Shown here in pieces: positions 57,153 through 64,000 of a stretch of DNA of 64,000 bases. The translations under genes and the position numbers were made by a program. The notes beneath the pieces are model-generated. The model made no database searches and was not told the DNA's origin. It saw nothing but the letters and a program-made list of their open reading frames with translations. The stretch is from Acidobacteriota bacterium (lineage in GTDB: Bacteria; Acidobacteriota; G020349885), in contig CP070701.1 in the NCBI GenBank assembly GCA_020349885.1, positions 1,425,178-1,489,177 of the forward strand. The letters are read 5' to 3'. The stretch's first letter is position 1, and every line of letters begins with the position of its first letter.

Positions 57153-58555
57153 AACGCCAATCCTTTTTTTTACTCTTAGTCGCGGCGGGGCTCGCCGGAG
57201 GCGCGGCGTGGGCGCAGCTCCACCCCTCGACTCTCGAATACCCCGACGAGGTCTTTGAGCCCCGCAAGGCCGAGCGGGCTTCGCTCTCGAACGGCATGCT
57301 CGTCTTCCTCGTGGAGAACCACGAGATCCCCATCGTTTCGGTGCAGGCCTTTGTGCGGGCGGGAAGCGTCTACGACCTTCCGGGCAAGGAGGGGCTGGCG
57401 GAACTCGCAGCCAAATCCATGCGTGCGGGCGGCACCAAGCGGTGGAAACCGGAGGTGCTCGACGAGGAGCTCGAGCAACGCGCCGTAAAACTCTCCGTTG
57501 ACATGGAAGAAGAGATGCTGTGGGTCGGCGTGGAGGCGCTCAAGAAGGATTTCGAGTGGGCCCTTTCGGTCGCCGCCGACGTGTTGCGCAATCCCGCGTT
57601 CCGCACCGGGCCCGTCAAGGTGGAAAAAGGAAAGATGCTCGACTGGGTCTGGCGCCGCTGGGATTATCCGCGGGTCGTCGCGTCGCACAAATTCGGCGAG
57701 CTCGTTTACGGAAAGCAAAGCCCCTGGGCGCGCTACGAAACCGAAGAGTCCCTCGAGCGCATTTCGCAAAAGGATTTAAGGGATTTTCACCGGCGCGTCT
57801 TCGTTCCCGAAAACATCCTTCTTGGCGCCTACGGGGATTTCAAGCCCGAAGCGATGCTTCAAAAGCTGGAGGAAGCGTTCGGAGACTGGGAGCCGCGCGA
57901 AGCCGTGCTCCCGGAGCTTCCGAAAGTGGAAGACCGCCTTGCACGCCGCGTATATTACATCCCGCGCACGAATTTGAAGCAGACGAGCATCCGCATCGGC
58001 CACTTGGGCGTTAATCGTCATGATCCGGACATACGGCGCATCGAAGTGATGAATCATATTTTTGGCACCAGCATGTCGTCCCGCCTTTTTATGAAGGTGC
58101 GCTCCGAGAAGGGGCTGGCCTACAGCGTGGGGGGAGGCGTCCGGGACGGACTCGACCGGGGAACGTTTTCGGTCGGATGTTCCACCAAGCCCGAGACGAC
58201 GGTCGAGGCTATCGAAGCCATCCTCGTGGAGATCGAGCGCCTCCGCGTGGAACCGCCCACGGAGGAGGAGCTTCTGCGGGCCCGGCGCTCCACCGTGAAC
58301 AGCTTTGTCTTTCAATTCGAGGGTGCGAGCGACGTTCTTTGGAAAAGCATCGAAAACCACTTTTTCGGCTATCCGGAAGATTACTGGGATACGTATCTCG
58401 AAAAAATTCGTGCCGTTACGGCGGAGCAGGTGCTTGACATGGCCCGCAGGCACATGAATCCCGAAAAAACGGTAATCCTCGTGGTGGGGGACGAGGCAAA
58501 GTTCGACAAGCCCCTCTCCACCTTGGGCGAGGTCACGACCCTCTCGCTGGAGTAG
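57149..58555 (+). CDS. Secreted M16 family protein, non-catalytic partner
   Basis: 468 residues from ATG 57149 (ATGA overlap with the previous gene). Signal peptide QSFFLLLVAAGLAGGAAWAQ. M16 fold with LSNGMLVFLVENHEIPIV, but the zinc helix reads GLAELAAKSM in place of HxxEH, so both His and the Glu are lost. Later motifs are intact (FGTSMSSRLFMKVRSEKGLAYSVGGG, in parts GTSMSSRLFMKVR, GLAYSVGGG), including the substrate-clamp Arg/Tyr region of the C-terminal domain. Typical of alpha-type partners in bacterial two-subunit M16 peptidases. Same arrangement known for many tandem M16 pairs. Confidence 0.88.
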   Translation: MKRQSFFLLLVAAGLAGGAAWAQLHPSTLEYPDEVFEPRKAERASLSNGMLVFLVENHEIPIVSVQAFVRAGSVYDLPGKEGLAELAAKSMRAGGTKRWKPEVLDEELEQRAVKLSVDMEEEMLWVGVEALKKDFEWALSVAADVLRNPAFRTGPVKVEKGKMLDWVWRRWDYPRVVASHKFGELVYGKQSPWARYETEESLERISQKDLRDFHRRVFVPENILLGAYGDFKPEAMLQKLEEAFGDWEPREAVLPELPKVEDRLARRVYYIPRTNLKQTSIRIGHLGVNRHDPDIRRIEVMNHIFGTSMSSRLFMKVRSEKGLAYSVGGGVRDGLDRGTFSVGCSTKPETTVEAIEAILVEIERLRVEPPTEEELLRARRSTVNSFVFQFEGASDVLWKSIENHFFGYPEDYWDTYLEKIRAVTAEQVLDMARRHMNPEKTVILVVGDEAKFDKPLSTLGEVTTLSLE

Positions 58556-58565
58556 CTCTTTCCCC

Positions 58566-59309
58566 ATGCTTCGCAGGGGTTTGTCGACGGGCCTTTTTCT
58601 TGCGGTGCTTGCCGCCGCGGCGGGAGTTGCGGCAGGTGCCAAGCCCCAACAGGTCGAGGGCAAGCGTGGCCCCAAGGCGGTGTTCGAGGAAACGTTCAAG
58701 GACCTCGGCGCCCAGCATCTTACCCAGGAGGTCGAACACGCCTTCCCCGTGCGCAACGAGGGGGACGCCGTCCTTCGGATCGAGGGCGTTTTTCCCTCAT
58801 GCGACTGCACCGTGGTTGACTTTACGGAGAAGATCAAGCCCGGCGAGACGGGAACGGTCACGCTGAGGCTCAAAGGGGAGGAAGGCCCGTACCAAAGCTA
58901 TGCCCGGGTTCAGACGAACGAACCCGAAGGTCAAAACGAGCATCGGCTTGAATTGCGCGTGCTCCTGATGGGGCCCATAGAGTTCGACCCAGAGCCCTTC
59001 GTCTACTTTGAAGGGCCGTCGCCACCCAAGTGGCAGGTCGTGCACATCCGGAGCCTCGACCCTCACGAAACGCTCTTCGTCGACCGGGTTGTCGTGACGC
59101 CGGGCCTTCGGAGCTACGTGGATGCGCACACTGAGCCCGTTAAGAACGAGCGGGAGTACGCCGTCGTGCTCACGCTTCTAAAACTTCCGCCTCCCGGGGA
59201 GCGCGTCCAAGCGAATGTGCAGGTGCCGGTGAGGCGCTCCAAAGGATGGCGCAACTACGACATCCAGGTACGGATTATTGCGTCGCACGATTCCCCTCCC
59301 CAAAACTAA
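58566..59309 (+). CDS. Exported DUF1573 domain protein
   Basis: 247 residues. Signal peptide LFLAVLAAAAGVAAGA. DUF1573-type Ig-like domain: HLTQEVEHAFPVRNEGDAVLRI, the signature FPSCDCTVVDF (double Cys), KPGETGTVTLRLKG and YQSYARVQTNEP; the second half is another beta-rich segment ending QVRIIASHD. Members are often envelope proteins of unknown function; the CxC may bind metal. Starts 10 nt after the M16 gene, so probably co-transcribed. Confidence 0.8.
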   Translation: MLRRGLSTGLFLAVLAAAAGVAAGAKPQQVEGKRGPKAVFEETFKDLGAQHLTQEVEHAFPVRNEGDAVLRIEGVFPSCDCTVVDFTEKIKPGETGTVTLRLKGEEGPYQSYARVQTNEPEGQNEHRLELRVLLMGPIEFDPEPFVYFEGPSPPKWQVVHIRSLDPHETLFVDRVVVTPGLRSYVDAHTEPVKNEREYAVVLTLLKLPPPGERVQANVQVPVRRSKGWRNYDIQVRIIASHDSPPQN

Positions 59310-59334
59310 AGGTGAAACCGGCGGATGTTACGGC

Positions 59335-59362
59335 GTAAAAAATCCCGCCTGAAAGGCGGGAT
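59335..59362 (-). terminator. Intrinsic terminator of the aminotransferase operon
   Basis: On the minus strand ATCCCGCC, loop TTTCA, GGCGGGAT followed by TTTTTA. Located 35 nt past the stop at 59396 and right after the convergent DUF1573 gene. Confidence 0.85.
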
Positions 59363-59395
59363 TAAAGCTGGGGACGCTGGCGTGTCTTAGGCGGT

Positions 59396-60733
59396 CTAGG
59401 CGATGGCCTGCAGGCCGGATTCCATAATTTCCAGGCCCTCTTCGAGCTGGTCCGGCTCCGTCACGAGCGGCGTGAGCAGGCGCACGACGTTGTTGTACGT
59501 TCCCGCCGATATGACGATGAGGCCGCGCTCGTAGCAATAGTCGAGGAGCTTATTCACCTTCTCGGGATCCGGCTCTTTGCTCCTGCGGTCTTTCACGAAC
59601 TCCATCGCCTGCATCGAGCCCATTCCCCGCACGTCACCGATGAACTTGTATTTTTCCTTCCAGGCGGCAAATCGCGGTTCGAGCGTTTTCCCTATCTTAC
59701 GCGCATTCTTGACGAGCGAGCCGCTCTTGAACAAGTCCAGGGTGGCGAGCGCCGCGGCGCTGGACACGGCGTTGCCGCCGTAGCTGCCGCACTCGATGCC
59801 GTCCTCGCCCGCCGCGTCCATGACCTTCGCCCGGCCGACCACGGCGCCGATCGGCATCCCGCCGCCGATGCCCTTGGACAAGATCATGATATCCGGCTCC
59901 AAGCCGAGCTGCTCGCAGGCGAAGAGCGTTCCAGTGCGGCCGAAGCCCGTTTGGATCTCGTCGACCGCGAAGACGATGCCGTGCTTGCGGCAGAAGGCCT
60001 GGAGTTTCTGCAGGAATTTCTTGGGCGCGGGGACGAAGCCGCCCTCGCCGAGCATCGGCTCGATGATGACGGCCGCGATCTGGCCCGGCGACGTCCTGGC
60101 GGCGATGTCCGAGAAGAACTGGAAGCACTCGTCCGCTACGACGTCGGAATCCTTGTTTCCCGGCCAGCGATAGACGTAGGGATAAGGCGCGCGGTGGACG
60201 TCGGTGCAGAACGGGCTGTAGCCCATCTTGAAGGGATTGGCCCTGTGCGTGAGGGTCATGCTCATGTAGGTGCGCCCGTGGAAGGCGTGCTCGAAGCAGA
60301 GGATCGAGGGTCGTTTCGTCGAGGCGCGCGAGATCTTGACGGTGTTCTCGACGGCTTCGGCGCCGGAATTCACGAGGAGCGCTCTCTTGGTAAAGGAGCC
60401 CGGGGTTAAGCTGGCCAGGCGCCCGGCGAGCTCCACGGCTCGCTCGTAGGGCGCAATGTTGAAATTCGTGTGCATGGCGCGCGCCGCCTGCCTCTGGACC
60501 GCTTTGACGACTTTCTCCGCACAGTGGCCCACGTTGGCGACGGCTACGCCGGAGGCGAAATCCAGCAGATGGTTGCCGTCCACGTCCTCGAGGATCGCTC
60601 CGCGGGCCTTCGCCACGACGATGTTCGTGTACTGGCCCAGCCCGCGCGGAACGTACTTTTTGCGCTTTTCCATCAGGGCGCGGCTCTTCGGCCCCGGAAG
60701 CTCGGTTTTGAGTTTTATGTGCTTTGAGCTCAT
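59396..60733 (-). CDS. PLP-dependent class III aminotransferase (4-aminobutyrate/omega-amino acid type), copy 2
   Basis: 445 residues. N-terminal VPRGLGQYTNIVVAKARGAILEDVDGNHLLDFASGVAV, catalytic region LVNSGAEAVENTVKISRASTKR (in parts NSGAEAVENTVKI, RASTKR), IIEPMLGEGGFVPAP, FAVDEIQTGFGRTGTLFACEQLG, PLP-Lys in ILSKGIGGGMPIGAVV. Resembles GabT and related class III enzymes; substrate is not decided. About 8 nt after its paralogue (stop at 60742), forming a two-gene operon. The terminator follows it. Confidence 0.88.
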   Translation of the reverse strand: MSSKHIKLKTELPGPKSRALMEKRKKYVPRGLGQYTNIVVAKARGAILEDVDGNHLLDFASGVAVANVGHCAEKVVKAVQRQAARAMHTNFNIAPYERAVELAGRLASLTPGSFTKRALLVNSGAEAVENTVKISRASTKRPSILCFEHAFHGRTYMSMTLTHRANPFKMGYSPFCTDVHRAPYPYVYRWPGNKDSDVVADECFQFFSDIAARTSPGQIAAVIIEPMLGEGGFVPAPKKFLQKLQAFCRKHGIVFAVDEIQTGFGRTGTLFACEQLGLEPDIMILSKGIGGGMPIGAVVGRAKVMDAAGEDGIECGSYGGNAVSSAAALATLDLFKSGSLVKNARKIGKTLEPRFAAWKEKYKFIGDVRGMGSMQAMEFVKDRRSKEPDPEKVNKLLDYCYERGLIVISAGTYNNVVRLLTPLVTEPDQLEEGLEIMESGLQAIA

Positions 60734-60741
60734 GGAACCGG

Positions 60742-62097
60742 TTATTTCCTCGATTTTTGGATGGACTTGAGCACGGTTTCCGCAATTTCGAATCCCTGCT
60801 CGAATTGCTTCGGCTCGATCGTGATCGGCGGGACCAGGCGCACAAGGTTGTCATACGTTCCGGCGGGCAGGATGACCAGGCCGCGCTTATAACAGCCGGT
60901 GAGCATTTCCTCGCATGCTTCATCGTCGGGCTCCTTGGTCGTGCGGTCTTCCACGAATTCTATTCCCCACATGGCGCCGAGGCCCCGTACGTTGCCGATG
61001 ACCGGATAGTTATCTTTGAAGTACCGAAGCTTCTTTTCCAGAGTTTTTCCGAACTCCCGCGCCTGCCTGAGGAGCGTGCCGTCCTCTAGCATATCCAGGA
61101 CGGCGAGCGCCGACGCGCACGCGACGGGATTGCCGCCGTACGTGCCGCCGCCGAGGCAGTCCACGTCCGGCACGTCCATGATCTCCGCCCGGCCGACAAC
61201 GCAGGAAATCGGCATGCCGCTGGCGAGGCCTTTCGATAGGATCATCATGTCCGGCTCAGCTTCCAGCGGCTCGCACGCGAAGAGCGCACCCGTGCGGCCG
61301 AAGCCGGTCTGAATCTCGTCGGCCGCGAAGACGATGCCGTGCTTGCGGCAGAAGGCCTGGAGCTTTTTCAGAAATTTCTTGGGCGCGGGGACGTATCCGC
61401 CTTCGCCCAGCACAGGCTCGATGATGACGCCCGCCACCTTCTCCGGGGTGATGCTGGTCACGACGAGGTCTTCGAAATGGCGGAAGCACTCCTCGGCCAC
61501 CACGTCAGGATCCGCCCCCTCTTCTCCCCCTCCAGGCCAGCGATAGGGATAGGGGAAGGGCGCGCGGTAGACTTCGGGGCAGAAGGGGGCGAAGCCGCGC
61601 TTGAAGGGCTTGGCCTTGTCCGTCAGGGTCATGGCCATGTAGGTGCGCCCATGGTAGGCGTGGCTGAAGCAGACGATGGCGGGCCGGCCCGTGGCGGCAC
61701 GGCAAATCTTGACGGCGTTCTCGACGGCCTCGGCGCCCGAGGTTGCGAACATCGCTTTCTTGGGGAAGTCGCCCGGCGTCGCGTTACATAGGCGTTCGGC
61801 GAGCTCCAGGTACGGCTCGTATGGGGTGACGAAGAACCCCGGGTGCAGGATGCGTTCCGCCTGCTTCTGGATCGCGCGGACGACCGGCTCGGGCGTGTGG
61901 CCCAGATTGACGACGGCGAAGCCGCATGTCCAATCCATCAGGTGGTTCCCGTCCACGTCTTCCACGATGGCACCGTGGGCTTTTGCCACGAAGACGGGAG
62001 GGAGCCAGTGGGCGACGCCGCGCGGAACATGCTTTTTCCGCTCAGCCATCATGGCCCGGTTCTTGGGCCCCGGCAATTTTGTTTTTAGCTTAATCAT
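60742..62097 (-). CDS. PLP-dependent class III aminotransferase, copy 1
   Basis: 451 residues, clearly paralogous to the next gene (same motifs, moderate divergence). VFVAKAHGAIVEDVDGNHLMDW, FATSGAEAVENAVKICRAATGR, IIEPVLGEGGYVPAP, FAADEIQTGFGRTGALFACEPLE, PLP-Lys in MILSKGLASGMPISCVVG. A ~10-residue Glu/Asp insert (EEGADPDVVAEECF) is unique to this copy. An excellent TTGACT-17-TATACT promoter precedes it and gives a leader of about 8 nt without a Shine-Dalgarno. Confidence 0.88.
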   Translation of the reverse strand: MIKLKTKLPGPKNRAMMAERKKHVPRGVAHWLPPVFVAKAHGAIVEDVDGNHLMDWTCGFAVVNLGHTPEPVVRAIQKQAERILHPGFFVTPYEPYLELAERLCNATPGDFPKKAMFATSGAEAVENAVKICRAATGRPAIVCFSHAYHGRTYMAMTLTDKAKPFKRGFAPFCPEVYRAPFPYPYRWPGGGEEGADPDVVAEECFRHFEDLVVTSITPEKVAGVIIEPVLGEGGYVPAPKKFLKKLQAFCRKHGIVFAADEIQTGFGRTGALFACEPLEAEPDMMILSKGLASGMPISCVVGRAEIMDVPDVDCLGGGTYGGNPVACASALAVLDMLEDGTLLRQAREFGKTLEKKLRYFKDNYPVIGNVRGLGAMWGIEFVEDRTTKEPDDEACEEMLTGCYKRGLVILPAGTYDNLVRLVPPITIEPKQFEQGFEIAETVLKSIQKSRK

Positions 62098-62112
62098 ACA
62101 AAAGCGCAGGCC

Positions 62113-62141
62113 AGTATACGTGGAGCATAGTGAAGAGTCAA
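62113..62141 (-). promoter_or_regulatory. Sigma70-like promoter of the aminotransferase operon
   Basis: On the minus strand TTGACT (62136-62141), 17-nt spacer, TATACT (62113-62118). Only 15 nt from the -10 to ATG 62097, so the leader is very short. Confidence 0.8.
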
Positions 62142-62189
62142 GCCCAAAAATACCCGAAAGTCTCTAAAAAAAATGCCTTTATTTACGCC

Positions 62190-62319
62190 ACTTATTGGCG
62201 TTTCTCAAAAAAAGCGCCTTTTTAGGGTTTTTTTCAATTCCCGGTTGCCTGGCCCCGCCAGGAGCGGGCCATCCCTCAACATAGGGCAGGCCCGCCAAGG
62301 TCGTCGGGGCGGGCAGGCT
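62190..62319. other. Intergenic palindrome-rich stretch after the AsmA-like gene
   Basis: Includes GCCCGCC/GGCGGGC-type palindromic segments around 62285-62313. No gene or clear terminator for the AsmA-like gene. Confidence 0.4.
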
Positions 62320-64000
62320 TCAATCCCCTCCGAAAATCCCGAAAATTTTTTTCTTGATCTCTTTCTTAATCTCTTTCTTTACTTCTTTTTGGACGCGTTT
62401 TCGGATGAATTCCATGTCGAGTGTCGTTTTGGGCTCGTAGATCGTGCCCTTCACGTAGGCTGGAATCGTGGCCCGGCCGTCGTCGCTCGTGAAGAACGTC
62501 TTCGCGTCCGATTCCTTGATCTGGGCGGTGAGCTCCTTGGAAAGGTACGTCGTGACGTGGAAGTCGAGGTTGCCTTCGAAGTCCATCGAGCCGCGGACGC
62601 GCGAGTCGAGGTCCTCCGAGACGAGCCGGGTGTTTTCTGTCGTGAAGCGCCTGCCGCCGATCTTGAAGTCTCCGTCCATCACGTCAAACCTGGTAGTGTT
62701 GGGATCGATGCCTTCCTTGATGCCGACGAGGCCTCCCACTTTCCGAATCTGCTCTAGGAGGCTGAACGACGTGAGCGCTCCGTCCTTGACCTCGAAGTGA
62801 GACTGCCCGCGCAGGCGCTTCCCCATGGCTCCTTCCTCGAACCCCTCGCCCTTTGCGTCGAGCTTCATGAAGAGTCTGCCCTTCAGAAGATCCTTGTGCT
62901 CCGTGGCGCTTTCGACCATCTGTTTGATGTCAACGCCCTCGAGCGTGCTCGCGAGGCGGAAGGGCAGCACGTCGCTCGTCAGATTCATCTCGAACAAGTG
63001 GTCCGCTCGGCCTTGATAAAGCACGAGGGAGAGGGGCTCGACGTGGAACAGGCCGCGCTCCATGCGGACGCTCGCCTTGACATCGGTGAACGTGAGTCCA
63101 CCGTAGAGCGCCTTCGGCGTCTCGAACGTGCCTCGAAGGGTTGTCTTCTTGAGCGGGCTCTCGGTTTGAGACGGCGTCTCGGGGGAAGGCGCGGGCTCGG
63201 CCTGAGTATCCTCCGCCGGAAGAAGGGCGAACAATTTTCCGATGTCCAGCTCGGGCGAGCGCAGCGCGAAATTAATGTCGGGTGCGTCGAGTCCCTCGAG
63301 CACGACGCGCCCCTCGAATGACGTTTCGCCGAGCGCGAGATGCACCGGCTCGAGCGTAAAGGTTTCGCCTTCGAAGGCCGCTTCGAGGCGCGGGAACGCA
63401 ATGGGCGCGGCGAGGTAGTCCGTCCGGACGGAAAAGTCCACGAGGGATGCTTTTCCCGAAAAGAGCGGTTTTTTCGTCGTGCCGCTCGCCTTCACCTCCG
63501 CGTCGGCTCGGCCCTTGAGGCTTGAGAAGTCGACACCGCCCAGGAGGCCCGCCTCGGAGAGCGCGGCCGCTTCTTCGAGGCGCGTGTTTTTAGCGGAGAG
63601 CTCGAGGTTGAGCTTCGGAGCCTTCGAGGAAAGCGACGCGACGCTTCCGCGGACGGAGATGTCCGCCGCCTTGGTGCTCACTGAAAGGTGCTTGATATCG
63701 AGGCGCTCGCCCTCGTCCGAGAGCGCGGCGTCGTAATCCACGGCCAGCTCGACGGCGCGCGGCGCGCGAAGCGTCAACGAGGCCGTGCCCCGCGACGCCC
63801 ACGCCGAGGGCTTTCCGTCGAGGTCCGCGTCGAGGCTCGCCGTCCCCTCGATTTTGGGAAGCCCCAGCTTCGCAAGGAGCGGCTCGAGCGTGGCCACCTC
63901 GAACGGCTCCACTTCAAGCTCGGCCGATTCGACCGACACGGCCTTTTCCTGGAGGCCCAGGCGGTAACGGGCGCGAAGGCTTGTGTTTTGAGGCTTCAGG
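62320..64000 (-). CDS. AsmA family inner-membrane protein (C-terminal part; 5' end outside the window)
   Basis: The frame stays open through the right edge, so the start is outside; a GTG at 63939 is not the true start. Long, repetitive beta-structure with alternating charged and hydrophobic strands: LRAPRAVELAVDYDAALSD, LNLELSAKNTRLEEAA, LVDFSVRTDYLAAPI, then an AsmA-2 C-terminal domain: LHVEPLSLVLYQGR-like FHVEPLSLVLYQG, MNLTSDVLPFRLASTLEGVDIKQM, RLRGQSHFEVKDGAL and DFHVTTYLSKEL. Such proteins span the periplasm and are linked to phospholipid transport to the outer membrane. The Lys-rich end (RKRVQKEVKKEIKKEIKKK) may touch the membrane. Confidence 0.85.
   Translation of the reverse strand, partial: LKPQNTSLRARYRLGLQEKAVSVESAELEVEPFEVATLEPLLAKLGLPKIEGTASLDADLDGKPSAWASRGTASLTLRAPRAVELAVDYDAALSDEGERLDIKHLSVSTKAADISVRGSVASLSSKAPKLNLELSAKNTRLEEAAALSEAGLLGGVDFSSLKGRADAEVKASGTTKKPLFSGKASLVDFSVRTDYLAAPIAFPRLEAAFEGETFTLEPVHLALGETSFEGRVVLEGLDAPDINFALRSPELDIGKLFALLPAEDTQAEPAPSPETPSQTESPLKKTTLRGTFETPKALYGGLTFTDVKASVRMERGLFHVEPLSLVLYQGRADHLFEMNLTSDVLPFRLASTLEGVDIKQMVESATEHKDLLKGRLFMKLDAKGEGFEEGAMGKRLRGQSHFEVKDGALTSFSLLEQIRKVGGLVGIKEGIDPNTTRFDVMDGDFKIGGRRFTTENTRLVSEDLDSRVRGSMDFEGNLDFHVTTYLSKELTAQIKESDAKTFFTSDDGRATIPAYVKGTIYEPKTTLDMEFIRKRVQKEVKKEIKKEIKKKIFGIFGGD

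Noticed and set aside
59396-62097. The two aminotransferase genes as an assembly duplication
   Set aside because: They differ throughout and have different inserts, so are genuine paralogues.
1-64000. CRISPR arrays, prophage, integrase/attachment sites or insertion sequences
   Set aside because: No regular spaced repeats, no transposase or integrase frames and no terminal repeats were found; the tRNA-Arg 3' end is not repeated nearby.

Overview
The window is a GC-rich, gene-dense bacterial chromosome segment from a Gram-negative, diderm organism. TonB receptors, lipoproteins, an AsmA-like protein, pseudopilins, DsbD and a meso-DAP-type MurE all point that way. Short AT-rich patches stand out against the high-GC background. 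I see no signature that fixes the phylum; the mixture (cohesin-tailed secretion protein beside pseudopilins, split F0 operon with YggT, selenoprotein SelD, paired M16 peptidases) would suit an Acidobacteriota-like or candidate-phylum lineage, but that is inference.

Layout. 1-2.7 kb: end of a type II secretion/pilus-like cluster (cohesin-like tail, three pseudopilins, one lipoprotein). 2.8-5.9 kb: glutamine synthetase I, then a divergent, AT-richer GS paralogue. 6-8.8 kb: lipoprotein amidohydrolase and a lipid-flippase-like membrane protein. 8.8-12.1 kb (minus): cobalamin riboswitch with terminator, TonB receptor and DUF6580-like membrane protein. 12.1-14 kb (minus): PflX-like radical SAM and rsmI, whose 5' end is tandemly duplicated, then an AT-rich gene-free island. 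14.9-17.2 kb (minus): yggT-atpZ-atpI-atpB-atpE. 17.3-23.7 kb (plus): selD with an in-frame UGA (selenocysteine), dsbD, a double von Willebrand A protein and a DUF3179 protein. 23.7-26.4 kb (minus): copper-type TonB receptor and a Cys-rich small protein. 26.7-35.5 kb (plus): methyltransferase, osmoprotectant ABC transporter, large radical SAM protein, tRNA-Arg(CCG), SLC13 transporter and TPR protein. 35.6-54.9 kb (minus): complete division/cell-wall (dcw) operon mraZ-rsmH-ftsL-ftsI-murE-murF-mraY-murD-ftsW-murG-murC-murB-ftsQ-ftsA-ftsZ, followed by pgeF and a DUF1287 gene, with a second tandem 5' duplication between ftsZ and pgeF. A sigma70-like promoter with direct repeats resembling a MraZ operator lies about 470 nt upstream of mraZ. 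55.5-59.3 kb (plus): two coupled M16 peptidases and a DUF1573 protein. 59.4-62.1 kb (minus): two class III aminotransferases. 62.3-64 kb (minus): the C-terminal part of an AsmA-like protein.

The most unusual signal is not a gene. Six loci carry short arrays of 7-9-nt words, mostly arranged as two inverted arms. Each locus uses a different word, and every element sits at the very start or end of a protein-coding gene, four of them inside the cleaved leader or signal peptide of an exported protein. A separate oddity is that both 5'-end tandem duplications (rsmI, pgeF) differ between copies almost only by transitions.
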